In this document: one piece after another, positions 32,645 through 44,453 of the stretch
Layout of the letters: the number at the start of each line of letters is the position of its first letter
Numbering within the stretch: the stretch's first letter is position 1
Assembly (NCBI RefSeq): GCF_001659605.2
Contig: NC_035169.2
Span: forward strand, 15,500,263-15,564,262
Reading direction: 5' to 3'
DNA: 64,000 nt
From: Manihot esculenta
Lineage: Eukaryota > Streptophyta > Magnoliopsida > Malpighiales > Euphorbiaceae
Made by a program: the position numbers and the translations under genes
The notes under the pieces: model-generated
What the model saw: only the letters and a program-made list of their open reading frames with translations
What the model was told of the DNA's origin: nothing
Database searches by the model: none

Positions 32645-33083
32645 TGACGGGTGTTGAATCCGTCAATTAAAATTTACTTCATTTTCCTTGATTTAATAAG
32701 AACTTGTAGATAGGGTAAGTGAGTATCGATCCCACAAAGAGCTTAACTCTGTTTGATTTAGATGACTAGTTGAAATAGAAGAGTAGTTTAATACAAAAAG
32801 TGAGAAGAAGAGAGTTTTTGATGAAATTGATTTTTGCCTTGGGTAAGCAAAAAATACTTAAAAGAAAAACAAGCAATGCAATTGAGATCGTGAAATAAAT
32901 AATTAAATTAAATTCAGCTAAAAGTAATCAAATTGAGGGGTTTGGCAGTTAATCATTGATTAGAAAAATAATTCATTTTATTACCTATTGTTTGGTTATA
33001 GTGGTCAAACACGCGAATCCCACCAATTCTTCCTCATGATTAAATTAATCTGCTTCGCGCTTAAATTAATTTCTAATTAATTA
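32645..33083 (-). repeat. element G 3' LTR, outer part
   Basis: Begins TGACGGGTGTTGAATCC and is collinear with 49295-50280 of the partner LTR. It is cut by composite insertion I/J at 33084. Confidence 0.85.
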
Positions 33084-35139
33084 TGTAATACCCGGCTAGA
33101 CCCCGGCATCAAAATTCCTACCTTCTGGCAGAATCTCCTTTGGAATTTGGAATTCTCGGATGTCGGAGCCTTCTAGAAGGGTAAAAATAAAGATTTTCTA
33201 AAATGTTTTTATGTTTGTATTGTTTTAATGAAGAAAGAAATTGAGTTTTGAAAAAGAAAAGAGCTTGAGGAAAAACCCAGGTTCGCCCGCCGAACCTCAA
33301 GTTCGGCGGCCGAACATGGGGCGGATGATGCAGAGGCACTTTTGGCCCCCGAAAGTGGTCTGGCCAGCCACCTATAAAGGGCCCCCTGTCCGAAAATGGG
33401 CGAGTTTTCTCTCTCCATTTCCGGACAAGGTGAGTCTCCGCCACCCCTTGTTGATCTTGTGCTTTTCCTTCAAGTCTCTCATGTTTTTGATGAGTTTTTA
33501 CCTTTGTTTTGAAGATTTTAAGCTAAGATCAAAGTTTTGGAGACCCCCGGAGCTCGTTCCTCCATATCTCCAAGTTTAGGATCGCATCTCCTCTCGATCT
33601 TCAAGAGGTAAGTGTAGATCTCATCTTCTCTTATGTTTTTAAGTAAGTTTTATGAAGGGTTAAGGGGTTTTGAAGCATGTTTAGGCTAGTTCTAAAATGT
33701 TAGGGTTTATATTAGTTAAGGCTAAATGTGATGCTTAATGTGATGTTTGTTGGGGTTTAGGCTAGTTTATGCCCCTATATGCTTGATAATGTGTTTATGC
33801 ATGCTTTTGAGTGTTGAGTATGAGTTTGGAGGGTTTTGGGAGGCTATATGTGAGAGGCGAATCGGGTTCTGCCATTTTGGAGAACCCAGGTTCGGCCGCT
33901 GAACCTGCCTGTGGAGGCAGCTTTAGGCCGCCTAAACTCGCCCCTGAAAGTTGGACTTTCGGCTCTGGAGGGGAGTTTCAGCCGCCGAACCTGCCCCCGA
34001 AAGTGCCTGACTTTCGGATCTGGAGGGACATTCGACCGCCGAACCTGCCGCCGAAAGTCCCCTGCCCAGCCTTCCTTTGCCTGTTTTCAATGCATGTTTC
34101 ATGATGTTTTAGGGGGTTTTTGGGGAGTTGTTTAGACTCATGTTAGAGTATGTTTGGTCCCTCATTTGAGTCCACCTGTGTAGGATCGGACCTGAGGAAC
34201 CGAGATGATCAGCAGTGAGATAACTGCTTCAGAGTTTGTTCAGAGTCAGCCAGAGGTGAGTGGAACTAAACTTTTACTTCGAGAAATCAAATGTTTTAAG
34301 CATGTTCATGCATCATGATATATAATAGGTTGTTTGCATTAGAATCCACGAATATGACGCATTGCATTATTCATTGTGGGTGTGGATGGATAACAGGACG
34401 ACCCATTAGCCCTCTAGATATTATGTTATGTAATAGAAGTCCTGAGGAGCCCCACCGAGGGCCGGGCACAGAACTTATGTATGTAATAGAAGTCCTAAGG
34501 AGCTCCACCAAGGGCCGGGCACAGAGTAGAGGGATTTTTGGGTCAATCCATCTGTGATGTGATTTGTTTGTGATGTGATGCATTTCATGAAAGCATATGG
34601 TTATTAAATTATTTTTACTGTTCTGCTCACTGGGCTTTTGTAGCTCACCCCTCTCCCCTAATCCCCTGGTTTGTAGGAGCACAGGTAGCTATGGGAAAGT
34701 CGGCAAGGCTATGTTTATGTAATAGATTAGTAGTGGACATGTAATGTAAAATGGTATAATGTAATGTAATGTAGAGAAATGTTTCATGGTTTAGTATTGT
34801 GCTTGGCCCTATCAGTGGTGGTAATTCCTTTTTGTACATGATCTTTATGAAATGTTTTAATGATGATATATGTTGAACCAAGCTTGATGTATGAAATGTT
34901 GACCCAATTGGAGCATTTGATGAGGGCTCCAGTAAAGGGGGGTTTTATGTATATAGATATGATGCATGCAGAGGTCAAGCTTGGTATATGAAAAGTTTAA
35001 AGTTTTTATGAAAATGTATGATCATGTATGGGATTTATCAGGTACGTCAGAATGTATGTTAGGCTTGCTACAGGTTCTGGTGACCTTAAGTCGATCTGAA
35101 TCCTAGCGCCGATAGCGGTCCAGTTTCCGGGTCGTTACA
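33084..35139 (+). repeat. 5' LTR of element I (2,056 bp)
   Basis: TGTAATACCCGGC...GGTCGTTACA, followed by the primer site. TATA-like TATAAAGG at 33373, palindrome clusters at 33280-33320 and 33890-34060, and a two-unit cassette at 34436-34525 (GAAGTCCTGAGGAGCCCC) related to that of element A. Confidence 0.85.
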
Positions 35140-35142
35140 GAG

Positions 35143-35156
35143 TGGTATCAGAGCCC
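35143..35156 (+). promoter_or_regulatory. primer binding site of element I
   Basis: TGGTATCAGAGCCC, a perfect match to the Met-tRNA type. Confidence 0.9.
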
Positions 35157-35401
35157 TAGGTTCATATGGTCGGACCTAGAGTATGTCGGGCTCATAGATG
35201 TTATAGAAGGGCAAGCACAATAGGAAAAAAATCATGTCCACTAGGATAGGATATAGAGTCATGTCTTGATGATGATGTAAAATGCCATGACTATATGCAT
35301 GTGCATTAATGATATGCTATGTATGATGTGGGTTCATGTGTTTCCACATGAACCATATGATGTTAATGTTTATGTGTTTTATGTCGTTTTTCAGAAACAG
35401 A

Positions 35402-36944
35402 ATGAGAGGCACTTATCGATCTGCACGATTGACTGGAGTCCCACCAGAGAATGAGGGCATGGATGCCCGTCCCCCTACTTTGCCAAGGGCAATGTCTAGT
35501 AGGTCCAGCAGAGAAGGGACATCAAGGGACCCTAGAAGGTCTTTTGATGTAAACAGGAGGAGAACAAACCCAGGTAGAATGTCAGCTGATGTGAGGGGAT
35601 CAGAGGAGGATAAACAGAGAAGAGATGGTAGTCTGGGCATGAGTATGTCGGAAGAGGATATGGGAGAGTCCCACGGAGGCGCTCAGGCCTCGGGTTTTGT
35701 TCAACCACCCCAGTACCAATCTTTTCCACAGGGCCCAGGGTATCCGATGGGGGTACATCAGATTACTCCAGTTTTAACCCATATCCTACCTTCATGCCCT
35801 ATCCTCCCTTTTTCCCACCCTATCCATAGTACCCCATGTATCCACCCTCACCCTTCTATCCAAATCTAGTAAACCCTAACCCAGGGAATGCTGCACCTCC
35901 TCCACCACCAGCAAAACCCATGGTCCCTGATATCCAAACACCTAAGCCTAGCTCATCTGTGGGGAGCAAGGTAAAGATGATAGATTACCTGAAGCTGGAT
36001 GCTCCCAAGTTCAAAACAGGTGACGATTTGTTTGAGTACCTCAAAACGGTTAAAATGATAACGGATGAGCTAGGAGCCAGTGACAGTAGAGCCATTCAGA
36101 TGGCAGGATTCACACTGAAATGCAAGAAAGCAAGAGAATGGTTCAGAAATTATATGGACCCGAGGTTGGAGACCTTATCCTGGGAGGAGTTTGCAAATGA
36201 GTTTGCTGGATGGTCGTTTCCATATAGTTCCAGAGAGCTAAAGGTTGTAGAGTTTGAGCAGCTAAGGCAGACAGATGATATGAGTGTTGATGAGTACACA
36301 GATAAATTCCTGGAGTTGCTGCAGTTTATGGGTCAAGCATATAACACGAATCAGAAGAAAGCCAGGAGGTATACCATGAGGCTCCACCCTAGGTATTCCT
36401 CCCTGAACCTTGCAGTAGAGAGGGAGAGCTTCCATACCATAGTGGATGCAGCACGAAAAATGGAGGCTAGTGCCATTATACAGGGAATAGTGAAACAGCA
36501 AGTGGCACAGCCCTCGGGTTCCAAGACCCTAGGTTCAGGGAAGTTCGACCTTTCTTCCTTGAGTACAGTAGCTGCGGGTAGCAAAAAGTGGGACAGAGGC
36601 TCTAAAAAGCCAAAGAAGAATAAGTTCTAGAACCGGTTGAAGTCGGGTCTGGGATTAGGTGGTGGCTCGAGCTCAGTTCAGATGGCTCCGAATGCTTGAG
36701 GTGTGGTAAACCGCACAAGGGAGTCTGTCGGTTTAGGACATCAGCATGTTACAGATGTGGTCAGGAGGGACACATAGCACGGGAGTGTCCTAGAGCAGCC
36801 TTCATGGCACCGTCCCAACAGACAGCTTCAGGTAGTGTAGCTCAGCAGCCAGCAGCTCCAGCCATGACTCAGGGCAGCAGTCCTCTTCTTCAGCAGGTTC
36901 TTGGGGTGAAGATCCATCAGCTCCAGCTTGGATCTTCACTATGA
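35402..36944 (+). pseudogene. element I gag with frameshifts and stops
   Basis: Starts MRGTYRSARLTGVPPENEG. A one-base indel near 35748 breaks the frame in the Pro/Tyr-rich segment, with a TAG near 35827 where CAG is expected. The capsid domain at 35836-36627 is well preserved ([44 protein letters not shown]). It ends at a TAG at 36628 replacing the Trp of KKNKFWN. A further shift precedes the knuckle region at 36696-36944 ([15 protein letters not shown]). Unlike in element A, the capsid domain is retained. Confidence 0.85.
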
Positions 36945-38515
36945 CACAGCAGGAGGCAAACACGTCAAACACCGTGGTGTCAGGTAATCTCATCATTGGT
37001 TGTTCAGATGTGTATGCTTTAATGGACCCTGGTGCATCTCATTCTTTTGTTGCTCCGAGAGCCGTAGAGAGGTTGGGTTTGATAGTCTCTGGATTAGAGT
37101 GTCCCCTCTGGGTCAGTGGACCTAAGTGTGATCCATCAGTGGCAGAGTCAGTCTGTCGGTATAGCCCAGTGTTTGTTGAGAGTAGATGCCTTCCAGCCGA
37201 CCTTGTGGTTCTAGATTTGACTGATTTTGACGTCATTCTAGGGATGGATTGGCTATCTACTCATGGTGCTACCTTGGACTGCAGAGACAAGGTAGTCAGG
37301 TTCAGAGATCAGGATGGGTCAGAGGTTGTCTTCAAGGGAGATAGGAGGGGTATGCCTAGAGGTCTGATATCAGCCCTACAGGCTCGTAGGTTGCTCAGAA
37401 GAGGTTGTTAGGGGTTTCTAGCTCATGTGAGAGAGCTTGATAGCCAGGTCAGGGAGCCCGCCTCAGTGCCCGTAGTCAGAGAGTTTCCAGATGTCTTCCC
37501 AGACGAGCTTTTAGGACTACCACCTGCTAGGGAGATAGAGTTCGAAATAGAATTAATGCCTGGAACTGACCAATCTCTATTCCTCCCTACAGGATGGCAC
37601 CTGCAGAGTTGAAGGAGCTAAAGGAGCAGTTGCAAAAGTTGGTAGACAAGGGTTTCATCCGACCGAGTACCTCACCTTGGGATGCTCCAGTACTGTTTGT
37701 CAAAAAGAAGGATGGGTCCTTGAGACTTTGTATCGACTACAGGCAGTTGAACAAAGTCACTACCAAGAATAAGTATCTGTTACCTAGGATCGACGATCTA
37801 TTTGACCAGCTAGCAGGAGCAGATTGTTTTTCCAAGATAGATCTGAGATCCGAGTACCACCAGCTGAGAATCAGAGAGAAAGATGTGCTAAAGACGGCGT
37901 TCAGGACCAGATATGGGCATTATGAGTTCCTAGTGATGCCGTTTGGGCTAACTAATGCCCCTGCAGCATTCATAGACATCATGAACAGAGTTTTTAGCCA
38001 GTATCTAGATCACTTTGTTATCATTTTCATTAACGATATCTTGGTGTATTCCATAAATGCAGAGGAGCATGCCCATCATCTGAGGTTAGTTTTACAGACC
38101 CTAAGGGAGTATGGCTTGTATGCCAAGTTCTCCAAATGTGAGTTCTGGTTGAGGAGCATTTCTTTCTTGGGACATGTTGTGTCAGAAAAAGGAATTGAAG
38201 TGGACCCCAAGAAGGTAGAAGCTGTAGCTAACTGGCCTAGACCCACTATAGTTACAGAGATTAAGAGCTTTTTGGGTTTGGTAGGTTACTACAGGAGGTT
38301 CGTACAGGACTTCTCCAAAATTGCCGCTCCTATGACCATATTAACCCAGAAGAATCAGAGGTTTGTGTAGTCTGATCAGTGTCAGGAAAGCTTTGAAGAG
38401 CTGAAGAAAAGGTTAACGTCAGCATCGGTGTTAGCTCTGCCTACTAGTAATAAAGACTTCACAGTGTTTTGTGATGCATCCCGTGTGGGACTAGGTTGTG
38501 TGTTGATGCATCCCG
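36945..38515 (+). pseudogene. element I protease, RT and start of RNase H
   Basis: Protease 36941-37411 reads LMDPGASHSF, so the Thr/Ser after the catalytic Asp is Pro, and is followed by [10 protein letters not shown]. Stop and frame changes occur near 37411. A one-base deletion near 37568 splits the RT entry (ELMPGT / [12 protein letters not shown]). RT 37594-38367 is long, but its active site reads INDILVYS: the first Asp is Asn. A TAG follows at 38368 where Trp is expected. RNase H is cut after [13 protein letters not shown] by the junction with LTR fragment J. Confidence 0.85.
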
Positions 38516-40009
38516 AATGCTTTCATGAAATGCATCACAACACAAACAATTCACATCACAGATGGATTTGTCACCAATAACCCCTTTTCCTCTTAATCAT
38601 AACAAAATGCCAGGACGCGTGGTATGGGCAGCCCTGGACTTTCTTATGTGGTGCTAGGACGCGTGGCATGGGCAGCCCTGGATTTGCTTACATGGTGCCA
38701 GGACGCGTGGCATGGGCAGCCTTGGACTTGCTTATCATACCATACCGAGGGCTAATGGGTCATCCAATATCCATCCACATCAACATCATAATATGCAATG
38801 CATCATATTCGTGAATTCTAATGCAAAAGAACCTAATACATATCATGGCATTCGTGATGCATGGATCATGCCAAAAAGATTTCATTGCTTTGAAAATAAA
38901 AGATGTTATGTTCTACTCACCTCTAGCAGATACTGGACTGACTCTGAAGCAGCTATCTCACTACTGACCTCCTCGGTTCCTCGGGTCCGATCCTACACAG
39001 GTGGACTCAAATGAGGGACCAAACAAGCTCTAACATGACTCTAAACATCTCCCCAAAAACTCCCTAAAACATCATAAAACATTCATAGAAAACATGCAAA
39101 GGAAGGCTGGACAGGGCACTTTCGGCTGCAGGTCCAGCGGCCGAAGGTCCCTCCAAAGCCGAAAGTCGAGCACTTTCAGAGGCAGGGTTCGGCGGCCGAA
39201 GGTCCTTCCAAAGCCGAAAGTCACCAACCTTCGGGGGCAAGTTCGGCGGCCGAAACCCCCTCCAGAGCCGAAAGTCCAACTTTCGGGGGCGAGGTTTGGC
39301 AGCCAAAACTGCCTCCACAGGTAGGTTCGGCTGTCGAAAATGGCTTCAGCGGTCAAACCTGGGCTCTCCCAAAGGGCAGAACCCGATTCTGCCTTGCATA
39401 TCCAGCCACCCACAACATCCCAACATGCATCCAACTATACTAAAACATGCATAAACACATTTGCAAGCATATAGGGGCATAAAACTAACCTATACCCTAA
39501 CAAACATCACATTTATCATTTAACTAACATAAACCCTAACAATTTACAACTAGCCTAAACATGCATCAAAACCCTTAACCCCTTCTTAAAACTTTCTTAA
39601 AACATCATAAAAGGCGTGGATCGACACTTACCTCTTGAGATCGAGAGGAAATGCGATCCCAAACTCAGAGATATGGAGGAACAAGCTCTGGGGGTCACCA
39701 AGCTTCAAAACTTTGATCTTTAGCTCAAAACTTCAAAACAAGATGAAAGCTTGTCAAAAACTTGAAAGATTTGAAGGAAAATATAAAATCGACCAAAGGA
39801 AGGCGAAATCTCATCTATGCTCGAAAATAGAGAGAGAAAACTCGCCCATTTTCGGACAAGGGGCCTTTTATAGGTGGTTGGCCAAACCACCTTCGGGGGC
39901 CAAAGGTGCTTCCGCAAGAGCACCATGTTCGGCGGCCGAACATGAGGTTCAGCGGCCGAACCTGGACTCTTCCTCCATGGTGGTTTCTTTCAAAAACTCA
40001 TTTTCTTTC
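38516..40009 (-). repeat. LTR fragment J, minus orientation (first part)
   Basis: It matches the internal part of Tekay LTRs from the TGAAATGCATCAC region onward; roughly the 500 bp nearest TGTAACG is missing. It includes three cassette units with AGGACGCGTGGCATGGGCAG (38610-38730), a palindrome cluster (39115-39360) and a TATA box (39864-39872, minus). Continues at 42285-42413 after solo LTR K. Confidence 0.8.
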
Positions 40010-42279
40010 TGTAACGACCCGAAAATAGGACCGCTACCGGCGCTAGGATCCAGGTCGGCTTAAGGCCGCCGGGACCCGTAGCAAGCCTAACATGAAACTT
40101 GTAACCTGTATAATCCCATACATGATCAACAACATGCATAAAAATTAAAACTTTTCTTTCCATATACATCAACCAAACTCAACCTGTGCATGCACTGAAC
40201 ATAACATAAACATAATCATAATCCCTCTGTGGGATCTCAACAATGCCCCAATGGGCGATACATCATACGTTGAGTTGGTTTGCATACTCATCATAAAACA
40301 TATAAGATCATGTATTGAGAGGGATATCTTAAACATATAGTCAAGCACAACCTCTAATCCTCAAAGTCATTACATACTTAAAACTATACTTTTACGTAAC
40401 ATTAATACATTTATCATGTCCACACTATCTATTACAAATACGAAACTTCAATACTCTTGTAAACCTCCTGGTCTACCCTGTACCTGCAATCCTGGGGAAA
40501 ATTGGGAGAGGGGTGAGCTACTAGAGCCCAGTGAGCAGAATGATAAAAACATTTAAATCATATGGATCATGGAATGCATCACATCACAGCTAATCACATC
40601 AAGGATGAACTTGTCACCAATAGCCCTCTACATGGTCCAACTGTGCTAGAACGTAGAATGGGTCCTGGTCTTTCCCTTACATAACATATCATAACATAAC
40701 AGTGTCCAACTGTGCCAGAACGTAGAATGGGTCCCACTGGTCTTACATTCCGTACCGTACATATCACATCGTCATATCATAGATCGAGGGCTATGGATCA
40801 TCCAACATTCATCCACATCAACAATAAAATGTGCAATGCAACATATTCGTGAATTCTAATGCAAGCAACCTAATTCATCACATGGCATTCATGATGCGTA
40901 AAACATGCTGAAAAGTCCATTATTTGCTTTAAAACATAATAAGTTATTCCACTCACCTCTGGGTAGCTCTGACCAGACACTGGAGCAGCTGACTCACTGC
41001 TGGGGTCCTCAGTTCCTCGGGTCCGAACCTACACAGGTGGACTCAAATGAGGGACCAATCAAACAAGAACATAACTCTAAACTACTCCCCAAAAACCCCT
41101 TAAAACATCATATGAAACAATCATAGAAAAACATGCAAGAAATGGCTGAATAGGGCACTTTCGGCGGTAGGTTCGGCGGCCGAAAGTCCCTCCAGAGCCG
41201 AAAGTCAGGCAGGTTCGGCGGCACCTTCGGCGGCCGAAACTCCCAGACAGAGGCGAAACTCATGCATGTTCGGCGGCACTTTCGGCGGCCGAAACTCTCA
41301 GACAGAGACGAAAGTCTCCTTTCGGGGGCAAGCTTCGGCAGCCGAAGGCTGCCTCCACAAGAGGGTTCGGCGGCCGAAAGTCCCTTCGGCTGCTGAACCT
41401 GGTTTCTCCCAAAGGGCAAAAACTCGGTTCAAACATGCACAAACGCCTCCAAACTCAAACCAACATGCATTTAGCTCAACCAAAACATGCATTCAAGCTC
41501 CTAGGGGTCTCAAACTACCTTAAACCCCAACTACAACACATCAAACACACATTACAAGCCACATTGTTCAAGAACATGCATTTATACCCATAAACATAAC
41601 TATGACCTATACATGCATTCTATCCCCAAGAGCTTCATAAAACTTACTTAAAACATAATATAAGCTAGAGATCGACTCTTACCTCTTGAAGATCGAGAGT
41701 AGAGGCGACCAAACTTGGAGTTGGGAGAGATTTGAGTTCTTGAACCTCAAAGCTCCAAAACTTTGCTCAAAAGCTCAAATCTTCAAAACGAAGTTAAAAC
41801 AAATGAAAAACTTGAAAGATCTAGAGGAAAAACATCAAAGATCGGTGAGGGGCGGCGGAAAGCTCACCTTGGCCGAAAATGGGGAAAAGCTCGCCCGTTT
41901 TCGGCTAAGGGACCCTTTTATAGTGGCTGGCCAGGCCACGTTCGGGGGCCGAATGTGCCTCCGCATGCATGCCATGTTCGGCGGCTGAACTTGAGGTTTG
42001 GCGGCCGAACCTGGACTTTCCTCACTTATGCTTTCGGGGGCCTAAAGGCGCTCCCGAAGGCATGCATGTTCGGCAGCCGAACTTGAGGTTCGGCGGCCGA
42101 ACCTGAGTTTTCCTCCAAGGTTGTTTTTATGCAAAAACTCATTTCCATTTTTACTTAAAACCATGAAATGCCTTAAAACATTTTATGAAAACATGATTCA
42201 ACCCTACTAGAGGCTTCCGACATCCGAGATTCCACCGGACGGTAGGAATTCCGATACCGGAGTCTAGCCGGGTATTACA
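40010..42279 (-). repeat. solo LTR K (2,270 bp, TSD CTTTC)
   Basis: A complete Tekay-type LTR, + strand TGTAACGACCC...GGTATTACA, with CTTTC at 40005-40009 and 42280-42284 and no internal region. It carries a two-unit cassette (CCAGAACGTAGAATGGGTCC, 40645-40745), palindrome clusters (41160-41400 and 41940-42110) and a TATA box (41914-41922). It is most like the D LTRs. Solo LTRs of this type arise by recombination between the two LTRs of one element. Confidence 0.9.
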
Positions 42280-42284
42280 CTTTC

Positions 42285-42413
42285 TTCATTAAAACTATAA
42301 AAACATGTAAAAATATTTTATAAAAATATAATTTACCCTTCTAGAGGGTTCCGACATCCGCGATTCCGCCGAAAAGTAAGAATTCTGGTGCCGGGGTCTA
42401 GCCGGGTATTACA
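42285..42413 (-). repeat. LTR fragment J (last part)
   Basis: Continues J after K and ends GGGTATTACA. Directly followed by element G LTR sequence. Confidence 0.8.
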
Positions 42414-43062
42414 TAATAGCAAATATAAATAAATTGAAGAGAATTTAAGCACATAATCTCACAACTTGAATAAAATCTCAATTTGGATTAACGTTTAACT
42501 GAAAAGAATTGTTTAGCCTCTAAGAGCCATGATAAAATTGCAAAAACTAAAGAAAAGAAAATGAAAAGAAAAAGAGAAGAAGAAGAAGGAGGAGAAGAGG
42601 GGGGGGGCGACGGCGGCTTAAAGAGAAGAGGAGGGAGAGAGGAAAAAATATGATGTAGGTTTAATTCTTAGGAAGCCTTTATATAGGCTTTTCCCTCACA
42701 AAAAGATAAAATTTAATAATTTAAAATAAACTCTATTCTCTTATCTTATCTCTATTATAATCTGATTGTGTTTGATCCAATTTAAAGTTGATCTTATCCT
42801 TGCTTAGGTAGAAAAATTGGGTTGAGGTGGCATTTTTTGAAATCTGGAGCTGTCCATCGCTTTGGACTATAGGATTACCCAAGGCTGTAACCCCTCAGTT
42901 CGAAAATCTTCCAGTTCAGCCTCTTTTCGTTCATTTTCTTAACTTTTGCTAAAAAAACCTGTTCAAAATCAAATTTCAAGTAAAAATTAATTATTTATAT
43001 CAAAATCATAGCAAAATCATGGAATTTAATAAGGAAAAAGTGGTGAGTTCTGTAACTCATCA
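42414..43062 (-). repeat. element G 3' LTR, inner part
   Basis: Collinear with 50555-50764 at its start (GAAGAGAATTTAA, CACATAATCTCACAACTTG). It carries a purine-rich run with a G tract near 42600 and ends TAACTCATCA. Confidence 0.85.
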
Positions 43063-43080
43063 TATTCCCCCACACATGGA
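43063..43080 (-). promoter_or_regulatory. polypurine tract of element G
   Basis: The minus strand reads CATGTGTGGGGGAATA just before the LTR start TGATGAG. Confidence 0.8.
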
Positions 43081-44453
43081 AATTTGCTTGTCCTCAAGCA
43101 TAGAAATTCAAATCTAACAGTAAAACACAGCCCTGTCCTCAACCAATCTGAAATTTAATTTGTCCAAAATAAGGAACCAAATCATCATGCAATAGGATGA
43201 TAACAAAAATAGCTTAATTTCACTAAAGTTCACTTCAACCAAATTGTCATGCAATAGGATGATAGCAGAAATAGATTAATTTCACCAAAATTCATTTCAA
43301 CAAGTTTTATATTTAAAGCGTATTTCTCAAGACATAAAGTTGGTCTTCAATTCAATTTTAAGCACATAAAATATTAGAATATCATATAATATTAAATTGC
43401 CCTTTTGAAAGAATAGAATCTTAAGCACTCTTGACTAGACCAATAAAATTTAAAGACTTGGGGATTATTTTTACACTTCGTAATATATCTTGCCTAAAAT
43501 CGATGGAGTGAACGTGAAACAAGTAGTTACTGAGCTACTTGTCCCAGGTTATTTAGCTCAGGTGACTACTTAGCTCCACTCATGGTTACCTAATTAAAAG
43601 ACATGGGGTGAGTTTTTAAACGGTCCAAAAGGGGTGATACTTTTCTAAATACTGATTTTTTCATATGAAATCACCTTAAGGGGTCACCAAGTACCGCACT
43701 ACTTAGGTCATTGAGTTGGTAACCAAATAATCAAGGAACAAGAGGAATGGGTCATAGGAGTGTATTAATTTCTGAATTTTGCTTTTGCTATTATTCTTTT
43801 TTCTTTTCTTGATGACACCCCTTAATTTTCACATAAACACATGGTCTAGATAATGTCCTTTAAATCATTCTCAACAAAGGGCAGCAACTCATTTAAAGAA
43901 TATGCATTCATTATCAACTATTTAAATAAGGACCATACTTCATGAGCTTTCAAAACAAGTCTTAAAAACAAAACTAACAAAATGAATAATGATGAATTTA
44001 TTCTATTTAAGCTAGCATACAAATGGCATATGAACTTGAATTCTATGAATTTCTTTTAAATAAAATTTAAAATTGAAAATAATAATGAAAAAGCCCAGAA
44101 AAATTAAAGTCTAAGAATAATTCAGCAAGTGCAAATGTTGAGAAACTGCTGAGAATCAGGAAAAGTCTTATAGGCTTAGGTAAGCCTCTAGCAATCAGCA
44201 GAAAAATTGAGCAAAAACAACAGAACAGAAGAAAAATTTTTAGAACACAGCAGAAAAATATATAAATCAACCCATCAACCAATCACAAAAAAACTTCTAT
44301 CCCAATCACTTCTCCTCCCTCCACACTTACTTCTCACATTGTCCTCAATGTGGAAAAAATTCAAGCAACAGGGGAAGTTTATAAATAAATTAAAAGTGAG
44401 TCAAAGAGAACTTTCCTGAGGAGTAAGTCACGTAGAACTCAGGCTGGTGGTAG
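43081..44453 (-). other. element G 3' untranslated region
   Basis: No coding sequence. At about 44320-44370 the minus strand reads CATTGAGGACAATGTGAGAA, then GTGTGGAGGG. This is a hallmark I associate with Athila/Tat elements between pol and the polypurine tract. Confidence 0.6.

Larger units (their letters stand above)
33084..42413. mobile_element. composite Tekay insertion I/J in the element G LTR
   Basis: The left part is a plus-strand chromovirus I: 5' LTR 33084-35139, primer site, gag, protease, RT and the start of RNase H to about 38515. The right part is a minus-oriented LTR fragment J (38516-40009 and 42285-42413), which holds solo LTR K. The outer flanks (AATTA against TAATA) are not a duplication. 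About 280 bp of the G LTR, present in the partner copy, is missing at the junction. Confidence 0.75.
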
